From Amblyornis subalaris (Eukaryota > Chordata > Aves > Passeriformes > Ptilonorhynchidae), in contig JACAXG010000052.1 of NCBI GenBank assembly GCA_018881555.1, forward strand, positions 3,038,001 through 3,102,000: DNA of 64,000 bases, written 5' to 3'. The position numbers were made by a program, and so were the translations under genes. Below, piece after piece: positions 14,520 through 25,500 of this stretch (the first letter of the stretch is position 1; each line of letters opens with the position of its first letter). The notes beneath the pieces were generated by a model that did not search any database, had not been told where the DNA came from, and saw nothing but the letters and a program-made list of their open reading frames with translations.

Positions 14520-15105
14520 AATGAGCTTCTCCAGGGATCTGTCTTTGGTCTAGCATTATTCAAAAATTCTATTAACCTCTTTGATGATTGAAGTAAGGGA
14601 AAACTATAAAAATAGCAGATGGCACCACTCTAGAATAAATTTCCAGCTTTGAAAGAATTAGTCTAAAGCATAAAATTATTTTGTGAAGCCAGGAAAATTG
14701 TTCTTAATTGGTATGGAAAAATAAAAAAAAAATAGTAACGATGGGGAAGGCTATCTAATGAGCTAGTTCAGAATAATGAATTGCTGCAGCCATTGCTGCC
14801 TGTAACAGGGCAATCATAAAAATGTGTGGCTCTTTACTGACCTNTGAGTTCATTATCAATAACCATGCAGAATGCAGAAGTCAAACATGGAACCGAAGGA
14901 CTGAGTAGCGTAAGGCACCACTTTCTGAAAAGTGTTGTGGACAAAACTGCAAAGATCACTGTAAAGAGCAAACAAGAGTGCTAAGGCTTGTCCTTTTGAA
15001 GCTGACATATGACAGAAAGAAGAAGCCAGGTCTGCCTAGTCTAGAAGAAGGTAGACAAGTGTGGGGAAATTACAGTCTTTGAGCATGCAGAAAGTTGTTT
15101 GAGGA
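14520..15105 (+). mobile_element. ancient, decayed CR1/L3-like LINE fragment
   Basis: The GGGATCTGTCTTTGGTCTAG stretch followed by ATTCAAAAATTCTATTAACC..TTTGATGATTGAAG and GCAGATGGCACCACTCTAG matches the end of a CR1/L3 reverse-transcriptase frame (the 'GSVLGPxLFxIFINDLDD...FADDTKL' region), with many substitutions and stops. Further on, GCCTAGTCTAGAAGAAGGTA then GGGGAAATTACAGTCTTTGA..ATGCAGAAAGTTGTTTGAGGAA fits the CR1/L3 3' region. The middle part (about 14700-14900) is only weakly alignable by eye. Divergence is far higher than in the other CR1 copies, suggesting an old insertion. Confidence 0.6.
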
Positions 15106-15108
15106 ATG

Positions 15109-15111
<3 letters not shown>

Positions 15112-15161
<50 letters not shown>
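15112..15161 (+). repeat. (TG)25 microsatellite 340 bp upstream of the large KLF12 exon
   Basis: An uninterrupted 50 bp TG run, followed at once by a perfect hairpin. In the KLF12 transcript it is a UG repeat, the sequence class bound by TDP-43 and CELF proteins; any effect on splicing here is inference. It follows the decayed CR1 fragment. Confidence 0.95.
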
Positions 15162-15162
<1 letters not shown>

Positions 15163-15185
15163 TCATCACACGTCTGTGTGATGAT
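15162..15185. repeat. perfect inverted repeat next to the TG tract
   Basis: ATCATCACAC (15162-15171) and GTGTGATGAT (15176-15185) are exact reverse complements separated by GTCT. The stem is 10 bp with a 4-nt loop. The right arm continues the GTGTG theme, so it may derive from slippage in the TG tract. Confidence 0.85.
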
Positions 15186-15487
15186 GACACGAGAGTAATG
15201 CTGTGGTTTAAATTTACGTGTTGAGAAAAAATGTTCTGTCGATATAAATAGTTGTTTCTGCTGAAGATACTAAAATTTTTGTCACTGGTGGCTTTGCACA
15301 GTGCAAAGAAACTGGTTGATTTTGTACAGTTAATCCTGACAACTTCTAAGACACTATTTGTCCTTTAAAATTATGAGCTGATCCAAGAAGAGGAATAAGT
15401 CCTGTGGCTTTCATGACCAGGTTGTGTGATGTGCATTAGCAATTGGGTGTGCAAGTCATTTTTAGCTACATGTGTAACTATGTCCCT

Positions 15488-15504
15488 TTGTTCTTCCTCA
15501 GCAG
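15488..15504 (+). promoter_or_regulatory. KLF12: NAGNAG tandem 3' splice site of the large KLF12 exon
   Basis: A pyrimidine tract (about 15484-15498, TTTGTTCTTCCT) runs into CAGCAG at 15499-15504. The first AG gives an exon starting with an in-frame Gln codon. The second AG removes that Gln and starts with Ser. Both keep the frame, so two proteins differing by one residue are possible. The upstream AG is usually preferred in such tandems, so I set the exon start at 15502. Confidence 0.75.
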
Positions 15505-16048
15505 TCTCCAAACGTCCACAACTACCCAGATATGGATGCTGTACCTTTGTTACTAAACAACATGAAGGCAGACCCTGTGGAGGATTCATTATCTACAGAC
15601 CATTTTCAAACACAGACTGAACCAGTGGACTTGTCAATAAACAAAGCCAGGTCGTCCCCTACAGCAGCTTCATCTTCACCGGTTTCCATGACAGCATCAG
15701 CCTCCTCCCCTTCTTCTACTTCTACTTCTTCTTCTTCTAGTCGGCCAGCCTCATCCCCCACAGTAATAACGTCCGTATCCTCAGCGGCATCTGTACCNTC
15801 AGTATTAACTCCAGGTCCTCTTGTGGCCTCGGCATCTGGTGTTGGAGGCCAGCAGTTTTTGCACATTATCCATCCCGTACCACCTTCAAGTCCCATGAAC
15901 TTGCAGTCCAACAAAATGAGTCACGTGCACCGTATCCCCGTGGTGGTACAGTCGGTACCCGTTGTCTATACAGCTGTGAGATCACCTGGGAATATGAACA
16001 ACACTATAGTAGTACCACTGTTGGAGGATGGGAGAAGCCATGTCAAAG
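15502..16048 (+). CDS. KLF12: KLF12 large internal coding exon (repression domain)
   Basis: KLF12 is a nuclear Kruppel-family repressor that binds CACCC/GC-type sites, classically at the AP-2alpha promoter, and recruits CtBP. Read in frame from CAG at 15502, the exon begins QSPNVHNYPDMDAVPLLLNN and ends LLEDGRSHVK plus one base (phase 1). The order seen is the SPNVHNYPDM segment, EPVDLSINKA with the CtBP-binding PVDLS at 15622-15636, a Ser/Thr/Ala-rich low-complexity stretch (about 15655-15795), the GGQQFLHIIHPVPPSSPMNL block, and a Val/Pro block HRIPVVVQSVPVVYTAVRSP. These match vertebrate KLF12 closely. KLF3 and KLF8 share PVDLS but not this flanking sequence. The single N at 15798 is the third base of a CCN codon, so the residue is proline regardless. 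The ATG at 15532 is internal, not the start; earlier residues come from upstream exons outside the window. The acceptor is a CAGCAG tandem, so 15505 is the alternative first base. The donor is AAAG|GTAAGG. Confidence 0.96.
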
Positions 16049-16054
16049 GTAAGG
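16049..16054 (+). promoter_or_regulatory. KLF12: 5' splice site after the large KLF12 exon
   Basis: The junction AAAG|GTAAGG fits the U1 consensus. Its phase (one base of a codon left over) is satisfied exactly by the CA at the start of the 31581 exon, which restores the conserved Ala-Gln-Met-Asp-Pro stretch of KLF12. Confidence 0.93.
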
Positions 16055-16216
16055 TGGAACCAGTTTTGTGCATCTGTGGCGTGGTCTTGTATGGGAAAAA
16101 TGTAACAACGATTATAAAGCTGTTAATTTCCATACTTACTGTGTTGTTGCTGAAAAGACATATAACTCACACTATTGGGAAGAACCTTTAAAAGTCTTAT
16201 CCCACATGATCTTTAA

Positions 16217-16226
16217 AATAAATAAA
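16217..16226 (+). promoter_or_regulatory. candidate intronic polyadenylation signal
   Basis: Two overlapping AATAAA hexamers (16217-16222 and 16221-16226) lie 26 nt after the in-frame TAA (16189-16191) that ends read-through of the large KLF12 exon. A short GT-rich stretch (CAGTGGTGTTAG, about 16250-16261) follows about 25 nt later, where a downstream element would sit. AATAAA is common in AT-rich introns, so the placement, not the motif alone, makes this worth noting. Confidence 0.35.
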
Positions 16227-19155
16227 TACTTAAATGAAGACTGAGTTCAGCAGTGGTGTTAGATGCGCGAACAACTTGTGGCAGGTTTTGTCCTGAGTGA
16301 AATAAATCCTCCCCAGAAGCTGAAGAAGTAGGGCAATGGAAAAAATGTCGGTATATGACATTTATGACAATATATAAAACATCATAGATGAACATGGAAA
16401 ACTCACCAGGTGTTTCAGATTTAGCAAGGGGAGGAATGTTGGAGAGATTGTTCCCCAGCAAGGAGAAAGCAATCATTGGGCTGTAGGAATGTGCTTTTGG
16501 ACCAAAGAGTCTTAGCAGATGCAGAGAAGTAGGTTTTATTAAGCTCAAGGAGTGGAAGTGCAATACTTTGAATTAGGTTTCTTCTTCCAGATTATAACAG
16601 CAGAAGGGAAGGAAGCCACAGAGTGTTTATGTTGGGAATGAGTTTTGCAGACACAGGACCCAAGAGGCACATGGAGGTGTGATGGGAGGAAGAGGCACAT
16701 GTCAGAAGGAGAGATACACTCTTGAGGTGTCCAAAAAAGGCAGAAAGGGGAGCTGGAAAGCAAGAAAAAGTGAGAATCTAACAGTTACTGAAGGAGCAAA
16801 AACTTGTTACAGATAATGAGATGATGGGTGGAGGAAGAAAAGAGAAAACAGATGTGCCCAGATACTTTGAAAAGCATAGTTTTATAAAGGTGGCATTAGT
16901 GACAGAGATGGGAATATGAGGAAAGGAATGAGATACTCATTTCAAGGCTCATTGCATGTGAGGGAATAAAATACGGTAATTTTCCCCTGAAATGAGGTAT
17001 TGCTTGAGGCAGAAAGGGGGGGTATTGACAGATAACCTTACTGTGGGGCTTATGAGACTGCAGGACATTTAGTCTTATAACATCTCTTGTGTACCTAATT
17101 GCATAATGGGTCACAACAACTTTTTTTCCCACCTCTCATGTCTGTTTTCAATAAAATGACAACTGTGTGTTATTGTACAGGACTATAGTAAGGAGGTCAT
17201 TCGGATATTTAGTGGCATCCTGTTATCTGTTAGTCTCTGATTCTCCTGCTGTTTTTTCAGTACCCAAGTGGGGACTGTGCCCTCTCAATAGGCTTGTACA
17301 TCGGAAGTGAACTCACTGTTGATCCGAGTTCAGTTTTAAGTCTCAAAATGATGGTTTAAGTTGTAATACAGTCATACAGTAATGTAATTTTAGCTCTTTG
17401 TGACATGATGTCAAGAAATCATTAATAAAACCAGAACTTTTCACCATGTAGTCTATGGAAAAAAAAAAGAAAAAGGAAAGTTTTAGTCTGTATTTTGATT
17501 TTGGAGCTTCAAGGTGCACCTGACCTTGAGCTCATCCAGAAATTTTCCCATTTGTTCTCTTTCTGAAGGTGCTAGATGGCTCTGGTAGTAGTCTCCTCTA
17601 TAGGAAGCACCTCCTGATCTCGTAAAACTGGAACTTCACTGCCCCAGTTTCATCAACGAAATTCCAGAATGTAATGTGCTGTAGGGATTTCAGCCCATAA
17701 ACTCCATGCCTTCTGACCTGCCCGGACAATATGGCCTTTTTGTTCTTATTGGCAGAAGTCATTAACCAGCCCTGCATCATCTACTAATGTAAAGTTAAAG
17801 AAAAAGAAGGGATTAACGGTTCTTAAATTAATTTTTTTTTTTCTCATGAGTTGTACTCATTTTGTTGTCCCTAATTCTTTTGATAAAAAAGTTCAGGTTA
17901 ATTTGAATAAATACAATAGAAGAATAATGGGCAGCAATCCATTCTAGGTAGTCATCTTTTATCAGCTTCTGCTGGAGTGTTTTTTGTTCTTTAATGCAAA
18001 ACAATATAAATAATAAAATGCAGTGATATCGCACAAATTAACCAATTAAATGAATTTCATATGTGTGCAGACTAAATTCCCCTTGTGCTGAAAACAAAAA
18101 AATAAATGTATCCTAACAGGACACTGCGTCAGATTGAATTAGTTGCTAATCTTGTACCAGCTGATGGACAAAAATGCAGGTTGGAGTCATCTAGAGTCAC
18201 AACTTTCAACTTCCACGTGAACACTGATAATTTTCAGAAACAAAAAAATGCACCCACTGAAACTGTCTATCCACAGAGAGCCATCAGCAGCATTAGTCGC
18301 ATAATCCCTGTGCTATTCCTGCTTTGGTGCTAATTAGGAGACCACCTTGATGATCCAGGAGTGCCAGTTGGGAAGCACTTCAAGTTATGTTTTACATTAG
18401 CCTTTGTCTAAGTCCTTTTCATGCAATTGAGACTGAGGCACTTTCCTGAACAGAGATATTTTTAATGCTAAAATTAATGAAAATTACATCAGACCGCTAA
18501 CCAATAAGTTCAGACCGCTCCTGTTTTTCTAGGTTTCAGGTACTGAAGGGGAAAAAAGTAAGAAACGGGACGTAGAGGAAAGTTTTTTTCCTTATTATTC
18601 CCAATTTTATTTTTCTTACGCTGAATTTTCCACTTCTGTACAGGTTTGACTAGAACTATTTAATTTTTAATTTTATTGCAAAACCTTTTCAGGATTTCAC
18701 CATCCCACTAATATTGCCTCCAGGTGTTTTGCTCAGGTGGCATTCTGCTTCCCCTGATGCTTCCCAGTTCTCCTCTCTCTCAGACAGAGCTGTCCTCCTG
18801 GTGGCCTGCTTTTTTAGGCAGTTGAAGGAAATACTTCTGTTTGAATTCTCTCTTCCCTCCAGCACAAAAAACGGCTACCTTGTCTTCTGTTTCCACTTCT
18901 TTTTCTATTTCTTTTTCTAGTGCTTCCCATCTTGCTGACTGCTCTTTTGAGTGCTGCTTTCAGCAGCTCTGCTTCATCTTCCTCTCCTTACCTGTTAATA
19001 TTTCTAACCTATACTGCCATCTCCTCGTCCGCGCATCCTTCTCCATGGTGTCATTCATCATGGCGTTGTCTCACCATCCTTCAGAAGAGTCTCAGATCTC
19101 CTTTTCTGCCTCCCAGTTTGCTATTTATTTCTGCTGTCCTGCCTCCTCTCTCTGN

Positions 19156-19174
19156 TTTTTTTTTTTTTTTTTTT
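19156..19174 (+). repeat. poly-T tract
   Basis: Nineteen T following an N at 19155, at the end of a pyrimidine-rich block (about 18700-19170). The N next to the homopolymer suggests uncertain length in the assembly. Confidence 0.9.
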
Positions 19175-19535
19175 GCTTGCAAGGTTTTGTGTTGTTTTCA
19201 AGAGAAATAGCCCTGGTAGATACGAGGTGCCAGCAGCATCCCATTGGATCCTGTGGCAAATGCTACACCCCAAGGCAGGCAATGGGAGAGGGGGATACCA
19301 TGCTGCAAAAGCACCCTTATGTCAGAGTGATGCTTTTTTGCAGGATAAAAACCTAGTCTAAATCAAAAACAGGACTGGTGCCTGATTGGGAAGTTATTAA
19401 CAATCCTTAATTAGAAGGTAATTAGTGAACACTGTTCAGTATTGGTAATACAACACTAGCCATTTACAAAATCTGACTAAATTTTTATGAGTTCCTGACA
19501 CCATTCTCTAATCCCACAACACTCACATTTATACG

Positions 19536-19555
19536 CACACACACACACACACACA
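19536..19555 (+). repeat. (CA)10 microsatellite
   Basis: A 20 bp uninterrupted CA run after GCACAC context; likely polymorphic. Confidence 0.92.
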
Positions 19556-22500
19556 GGCAGACTGCCCTGCTGACCCTGTGCCTTCCTCCCCTGATGCACC
19601 ATTGTGGAGGAGACACTTCACGGAGGTCCCCAAAGCAGGGGCATCTCTGTGCAGCCCCCACAGCACCAGCCCAGCTGTGCCAGTTGCCCCCCACACCCTG
19701 AGCTTGCTCCTGTCGTTATTTCATAGTCACAAAGCAGAGTAGTGTGTCAGGGCTTTTGCACATGGAGGGGAAGGGAGCCAGGCTCAAGTCCTTGTGGACA
19801 CTGCGGAGCCAGGCTGCCAGCCCTGCAACATGGCAAAGAGACAAAGTTCACTCCCTTCAGTGGTCGCTGCTCTTGTCAAACACAGCCTTAAAAAGTGCTT
19901 GGAGGTTTTTTCCTGTGTNGATTAGGTGGTGGTGACTAGACATTTTTGTACATTAAAATATTTCATGAAAGAGCATTAAAGTCCCATGAAAAACTCTTTC
20001 CTTGATTTTTTTCCTCCCTGTTCAGCAATGGTGAGGATTGCTAAAAGTTGTAATTAGAGGCACAGCAGGTAGCAGCACCTATAGATAAGATCGCCCAGGG
20101 GCTTCCCTGGAACCCCTTTCTTCCGTTTCTCTAAGTCTGTCTATATGCTAACCATTTAAACTAACATTTTCCATACTGCATGTTTGCCTCAAGCTCTTTG
20201 TGTTTTTTCTCTTTTTTTTCTTCCTTTAAGAAGAAAGTTTCAAGAAAAAGAACTATTCCTCTCTTCCTGAGACTGAGCATAGAGGAAAAAAATGTAGCAT
20301 TTTCTATGTTGAAAAATTTATTCCAGCAGTATTTTTTTTTTTGCGACGAACTGTAGAACCTCAGTGTTTTTATGACATGAACTTAAAGTTCGATTTTGGA
20401 CCATAGTCCTTTCCTTTTAGAAGATGTTTGTGAATACTACTGCCAAATCATGTCGCTTTAGCAGCAGGCTTTGCCAAATATAGTATCCTTAAAAATTGTT
20501 TTCTGCAGTTCAGAAGAGTTGCTCCATTCACTGAAGGGCCTTTTAGAAGCATCTTCCTGATAATGGTGCACTAAGGGCCTGTGTAGCTTTGATATTTCTG
20601 AAGTTTTGGATTCCAGTGTATAGATTCTCATTCTGCCGGTTTTTTAAGTGTTAAGAAGACACAATCACTTGCAAAATTCAGCAGTCAGAACATTATAAAT
20701 TTAAATTTGCCTGAATTTAAGGCAGCTGAATTTTGTCTGCTTCCGTTGTACATAAACAGCTGTAATGACATGGGCTTGGACTCTTTTTGTGTTATATTTG
20801 TATATAGACCTGGCAGAAATACACAGGTTGTGTCTTTTCACAGTTAGCACTCCTCACTGGGGATGTATTAAAAAGTAGTAAATACAGTACCTTTTGCTGC
20901 AGATTTTTTTTACTTAAAACAGGTAATACCATTACATTACGTTATCCACTGCCCTTTCTGGTTTTTTAAAGTATAGCCTGTTATTTCCGCCTACTGTAAA
21001 GTTTATTCCACAAAAGTAAATGCAATTTGTAGTACAAAGTTAAAAATTAAGAGAACTGTTCCATATGTTTAAAGGTCAGATTATATGGTCTGTTTGTATA
21101 AATTATGCTATGGAAGAGAATTTTAATTGAAACCGGTAGTGTTGCCTTTTTTATGTCATGTGAAGTGATTATCCTTTCTGCATTTTAGTAGATGGTTATT
21201 TTGGGTGTGAGTTGCATTGAGGCTGAGAGTTTCTACTTTAGCTACAATTTTTTTGTTGTTATGCACAAAAATCTTTTTTGACTGTATGTATTCCAGCCTG
21301 TCCACCTCCACTCTACTGCCCCCCAGAATACTGAATGCCTTTCCCTCTGTTTGCTTGGTTCAGCTGGAAAAAACACTAGTAGTTCTGGGAAAGCCAGGCG
21401 GGTTGGCAATGGCTGCCGGGAAGAGAAGCGGGCAGAGGAGAGGCTCGTGTTCAGGGTGGGACCTGTATTCCTGAAGATGGTGCATATCTCTAAGAACTGG
21501 AATAAACAGTAATTCTTGCCAGAATGGAGAGTTAAAACACAGGCTATAAGATACGCCACGGTATTTGAAACCGAGGAGGTTGATTTAAGATGAAATGGAT
21601 TAGGTTAACTATGGGGACTTCCATAAACAGTCTTCTACTTCAGTCTCCAGGAACGTGCTGTTTCTAGTGACTTACTAATGACATGCCTAGGTTTCTTCAC
21701 TATAGAAGCACATGCTCTTCTAGTATTCATTAACAGTGGGTTTAATATCATGTATCTTTTTAACTAAGAGCAGATTTGAGGAAGGGAATGAGGTAGATGC
21801 GTATTCCAATTTTATTTGCAAAGCCCAGCATAAGCAGGATAAGTAAATCCGTTTTGACATATCCTGAGTCCCTGCACCTTTTGGAAGCTGTTAGTTCCTT
21901 GTCTTCCACAGCAAGAATGCCTCTGGCTCTTGAGTTCTGTATTCTTACCAGGTCTGAGCTTTCATCTGGTTACTTTTATCCCACAAATCTGGATCCAGCA
22001 GAAACACATGCCTAAAACTTCTCATTTATTTTATCTCTGCCTTGGGTTTTCTTGTGCCTTGGACCAATCTGCTGGAAACTTTCTGATGTCTAGAATATCT
22101 CTGGACTGTTTCGGTGTCTAAGTTGCAGTCTGCTACCATTGTGTAGTAGTCTTGCAGTATTTTATTTATTATTAAATATATTCTGTCCTTATTGTTTTCC
22201 TTGTTTACCTTTTGGTGATAGAGTATTTGTCTACTGGGTGCTCAGTGAGATATAAACCTCAGTAGTCTTAATAGTTTCTGTTTTGTGTAGATGGAGTCTC
22301 ATGACATTGAAATAGCTTAGAAAGAGAAAAGTCCTTTGTTTAAAAAATGGTTTTGTATGTTTAGGTATAAAACGCAATGACAGAGGTGCTTAAATATGTG
22401 CATATATTACATCCATGCAATCACTCACCTCTGTATTTCTCCATATAGCTGTTCTTTTACAGGTTTATGACATTATTTGACTGTTGAAATGATTTTAAAT

Positions 22501-25500
22501 ATTGCCTTTGATTGGATCATAGCAATTAATATTCTCTGGTAGATTAGTTACACTGTGCATTCAGTGCCAGTTCCCATTCTCTGTGAACCATAACCATGCT
22601 AGGTGCAGTTAACTGCTCAAGCCATATAGTCCCATAAAATCTCAATTAAAATTTGAAAACTGTGGAGTATGGGTAATCTTGCTATAAATTGTAATAAAAA
22701 TTACCTCTGTAGACTCTATATTCTGACCATTACATTCATGGATACTGCTGCTTTGTACAGTTTGTAAAGTTTTATGAAATAAATTGACCAATTCTGCTGC
22801 CCCTACCAGGCACCAAGCTGTTTTGATAAAAAATCTGATAGGTGCGCTCAGAGCATTTTTCCATTGGAAAACCGGAAACGCGTAAAGCATTTATAATGAA
22901 CTTTAAATAGGAAGAAAAATGTCATATATTTGCTTCACGTAGTATGGACCAGCTTAGGAGAAGGAAATCATTCACATTCATTTGTTAGGTCTGTAAAGGC
23001 AGGATTTTGTTTCCTAGAACACATTAAATAAGCCTTAGTACAACACAGTCTCTGAGGTCATAATTTCAGATAGCTCCTGTACATCTGCTTCTGGAAATGT
23101 TGTTTGCACTATTAAAAACAACTGGTGATGTCACACACTCTTTTGACATTCTCCTGCTGGGCAAGTCCATGTTGGTGTCCTGTTCTCTAAAAAATTTCCA
23201 AGAAGATGATTCATCCAAGATGAACATCCAAGAGATGTCTGAAACAAATGAAAGTCAAACAACAGTGTGAGGCTGGGATTGCACAGTTGTAAAACCTATT
23301 TTCCAAGAGTAACCTAGAAGGATGGCGATGAGTAGCTCCCTCTGTTTGGTGTTTGATCCACCCAGTTGCAATTTTTATCACACACATTTGAGGCAGTTTC
23401 AGTTTAAGAAAGAGCAAAAGGCATGCTCTTTCTATGGCAACTTGGCCTAAGTCTAAAACTTGGCCAGCAGTTTTCTTCTTGCAGTATTTCAGGTACTGAA
23501 CTATGCTATATGCCAAACTTAAGAGTCCAGAGTTATGGTTTAGAAACTGCAGTATTTATAATTGCAGTCTTTTTGATGCTGGCAGATTAATGGCGTATTG
23601 TGCTAAAACATGAGTGCCATACAGTTTTCTTAGCCATATTTTCCATTTCCATCCTTCTAGGAATTTGGCAGCAAATGCCAGTTTGTTACTTCGATCCTTC
23701 ATGCTCTGCAGACACAGGGACATGTGTAACAGCAGTACTAATGAGATTCTTGTAAATGTTAATTTTGGCATATGGGGNAGTATTTGGTTTTCCATTCCTA
23801 ATGGAAGTAAGTGCAAAGCAGCATTGCTTACAGCTAATCTTCAACCTGTTGTATGCCAGCATGCACTGAAAGCAACTGGAGAGGAGTTTATAGGAAACAG
23901 CAAACATGACCCTTTCTGGCTTATTTGAGGCACCTCATGTTTCTGCTTCATTTAAACTTCATCACAATAAAAACCCGTGGCTGTGTTTCCAAGACCAAAC
24001 CCATCAGCCAGACGTGGATCAGAACTGGCAAGGCCGGAGATGCCTCCTCACCATTCAAGGTGACATCTCAGCAAGCACAGTCTTGGTGTCACTCTGCCCC
24101 CTGCAGAGCCCTGTAACCCTGCTTCTGATCAGCAAGTCCTAGTGGGTGAATGCCAGGATCACCTGGAAATGCCATCATGAGCAGTCATTTTGATTAGCAG
24201 GTTGATAAGGCATCCTTCAAAAGAAGCGGGGTGGGGAGTTTAAAATGTGGAACAAAAGCAAAGGAACTCTGAATTTGGAAATCCTTTCAAAAAGCAGAAA
24301 CAGATTTTTCATGATTTTAAGACAGTAACTAACAGTAATTCAGTTTTTATTGCGGTGTGGTGTACCAGCAGACCTATATGTAAGTTTGCAAAGTTATTAG
24401 ATGAGAAGTTAATTTAATACAGAAAACTGAGGTTTTAAGCTGAAGTGAGACAGAGGCTTCAGTATTTCAGGATGCCGAAATTTTCTCTCTGCTTTCACAC
24501 TAGCAAGCATCATCTCATAAAGAGTCATTTCAACATCAGTCAATTACTTTGTGGCTTAGCTATAAAGAGAGGCAAAACTCCTGATGGTTACTTAGTTTTC
24601 TCCTGCTCTTAAATATTTCATTCATCTTTAGCCCAAGGGGCTCATATTTGCCTTTAAATCAAAGATAGGATGTAGACATAAAATTACTTCTAGTGGATCT
24701 TCATGAGCCTACTGATGAGGGATGAGTTTTCATCCCTTTCACTCACAGGAAGTTTGACTAGGGAGAGTAAATCAGGTTGCAGTAACTGAGAACTGCCAGT
24801 GGTGACAGCAGTGTGGTGGTGTTATGGCCCTTTTCATGCCATCTGCAGGCATCCAACTGCAGGATTTCTGGCAGCGCTTGGCTTTGTCTGACCAGATCAG
24901 AGCACTTGGGGTGTGTATCCCTGATTAATCACTGAAAAGAAGCAAAGATGTTAGGACACGCTTGACTGAAGCCCAAATATGACAAACGGGGAGAAAATTT
25001 ACCTAACAGCCTAGTATCAGCAGCACGTGTGTGGGAAGTGAGAGGAGATGTGCTGGGCTCTCATTAGCCTGGAGCGATTTAAATCTACAGTCCCTTCCTT
25101 CCCAAGAGTTTCCAGAATGTGGGCAGAAGCATCAGTTTAGAGGATGAAGAAGGAAAAAAAATACCCTGATAGTGTGGCCGGGTGCTCTGGTTATTCCCCT
25201 GGGAAGGTAGAGGCTGCATCCTGTTCCAAGGGGTTCATCTGCCCTTAGCAACCAACAGGCTGGATCCTTCCCAGAGATTCTGCTTCTGTGACATAGCTAA
25301 TCCTGTACCATGTCAAAAGCAATGCAGCCGTGTGCCAGAGAGCACAAATTCATTCAGTGCTCATTAGAAAGCTGCTATGCAAGTTTAAATCTATTTCAGC
25401 ATTGTAGAACAGGCAATTTTGTCCTTAGAAGTAGGATCAGGTAGTGTCTGACCCCACAGCCAGAATAAATTTTGAAGCCCAAAACTGTTTAGTTTGACAG

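Larger units (their letters stand above)
1..15501 (+). other. KLF12: KLF12 intron (3' part), upstream of the large exon
   Basis: No KLF12 coding sequence appears before 15502: the N-terminal KLF12 peptide is not found in any frame. Recognisable contents are a GA tract (415-436), a CR1 piece (about 1508-1950), a decayed CR1 (about 14520-15105), a TG microsatellite and a hairpin. The remainder, including the somewhat GC-richer 5.1-5.9 kb and 11.0-11.4 kb patches, holds only short open frames without recognisable domains, codon-like bias or splice context. I treat it as AT-rich non-coding intron. Confidence 0.85.

Noticed and set aside
15532..16191. 219-codon open frame as a free-standing gene
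   Set aside because: It is the KLF12 exon plus read-through into the intron. The ATG is an internal Met, and conserved residues continue upstream of it to the splice acceptor.
18841..19356. 171-codon frame rich in Ser/Phe/Leu
   Set aside because: It follows a pyrimidine-rich tract and runs through an N and poly-T; composition explains it, no domain is recognisable and the neighbouring frame is open too.
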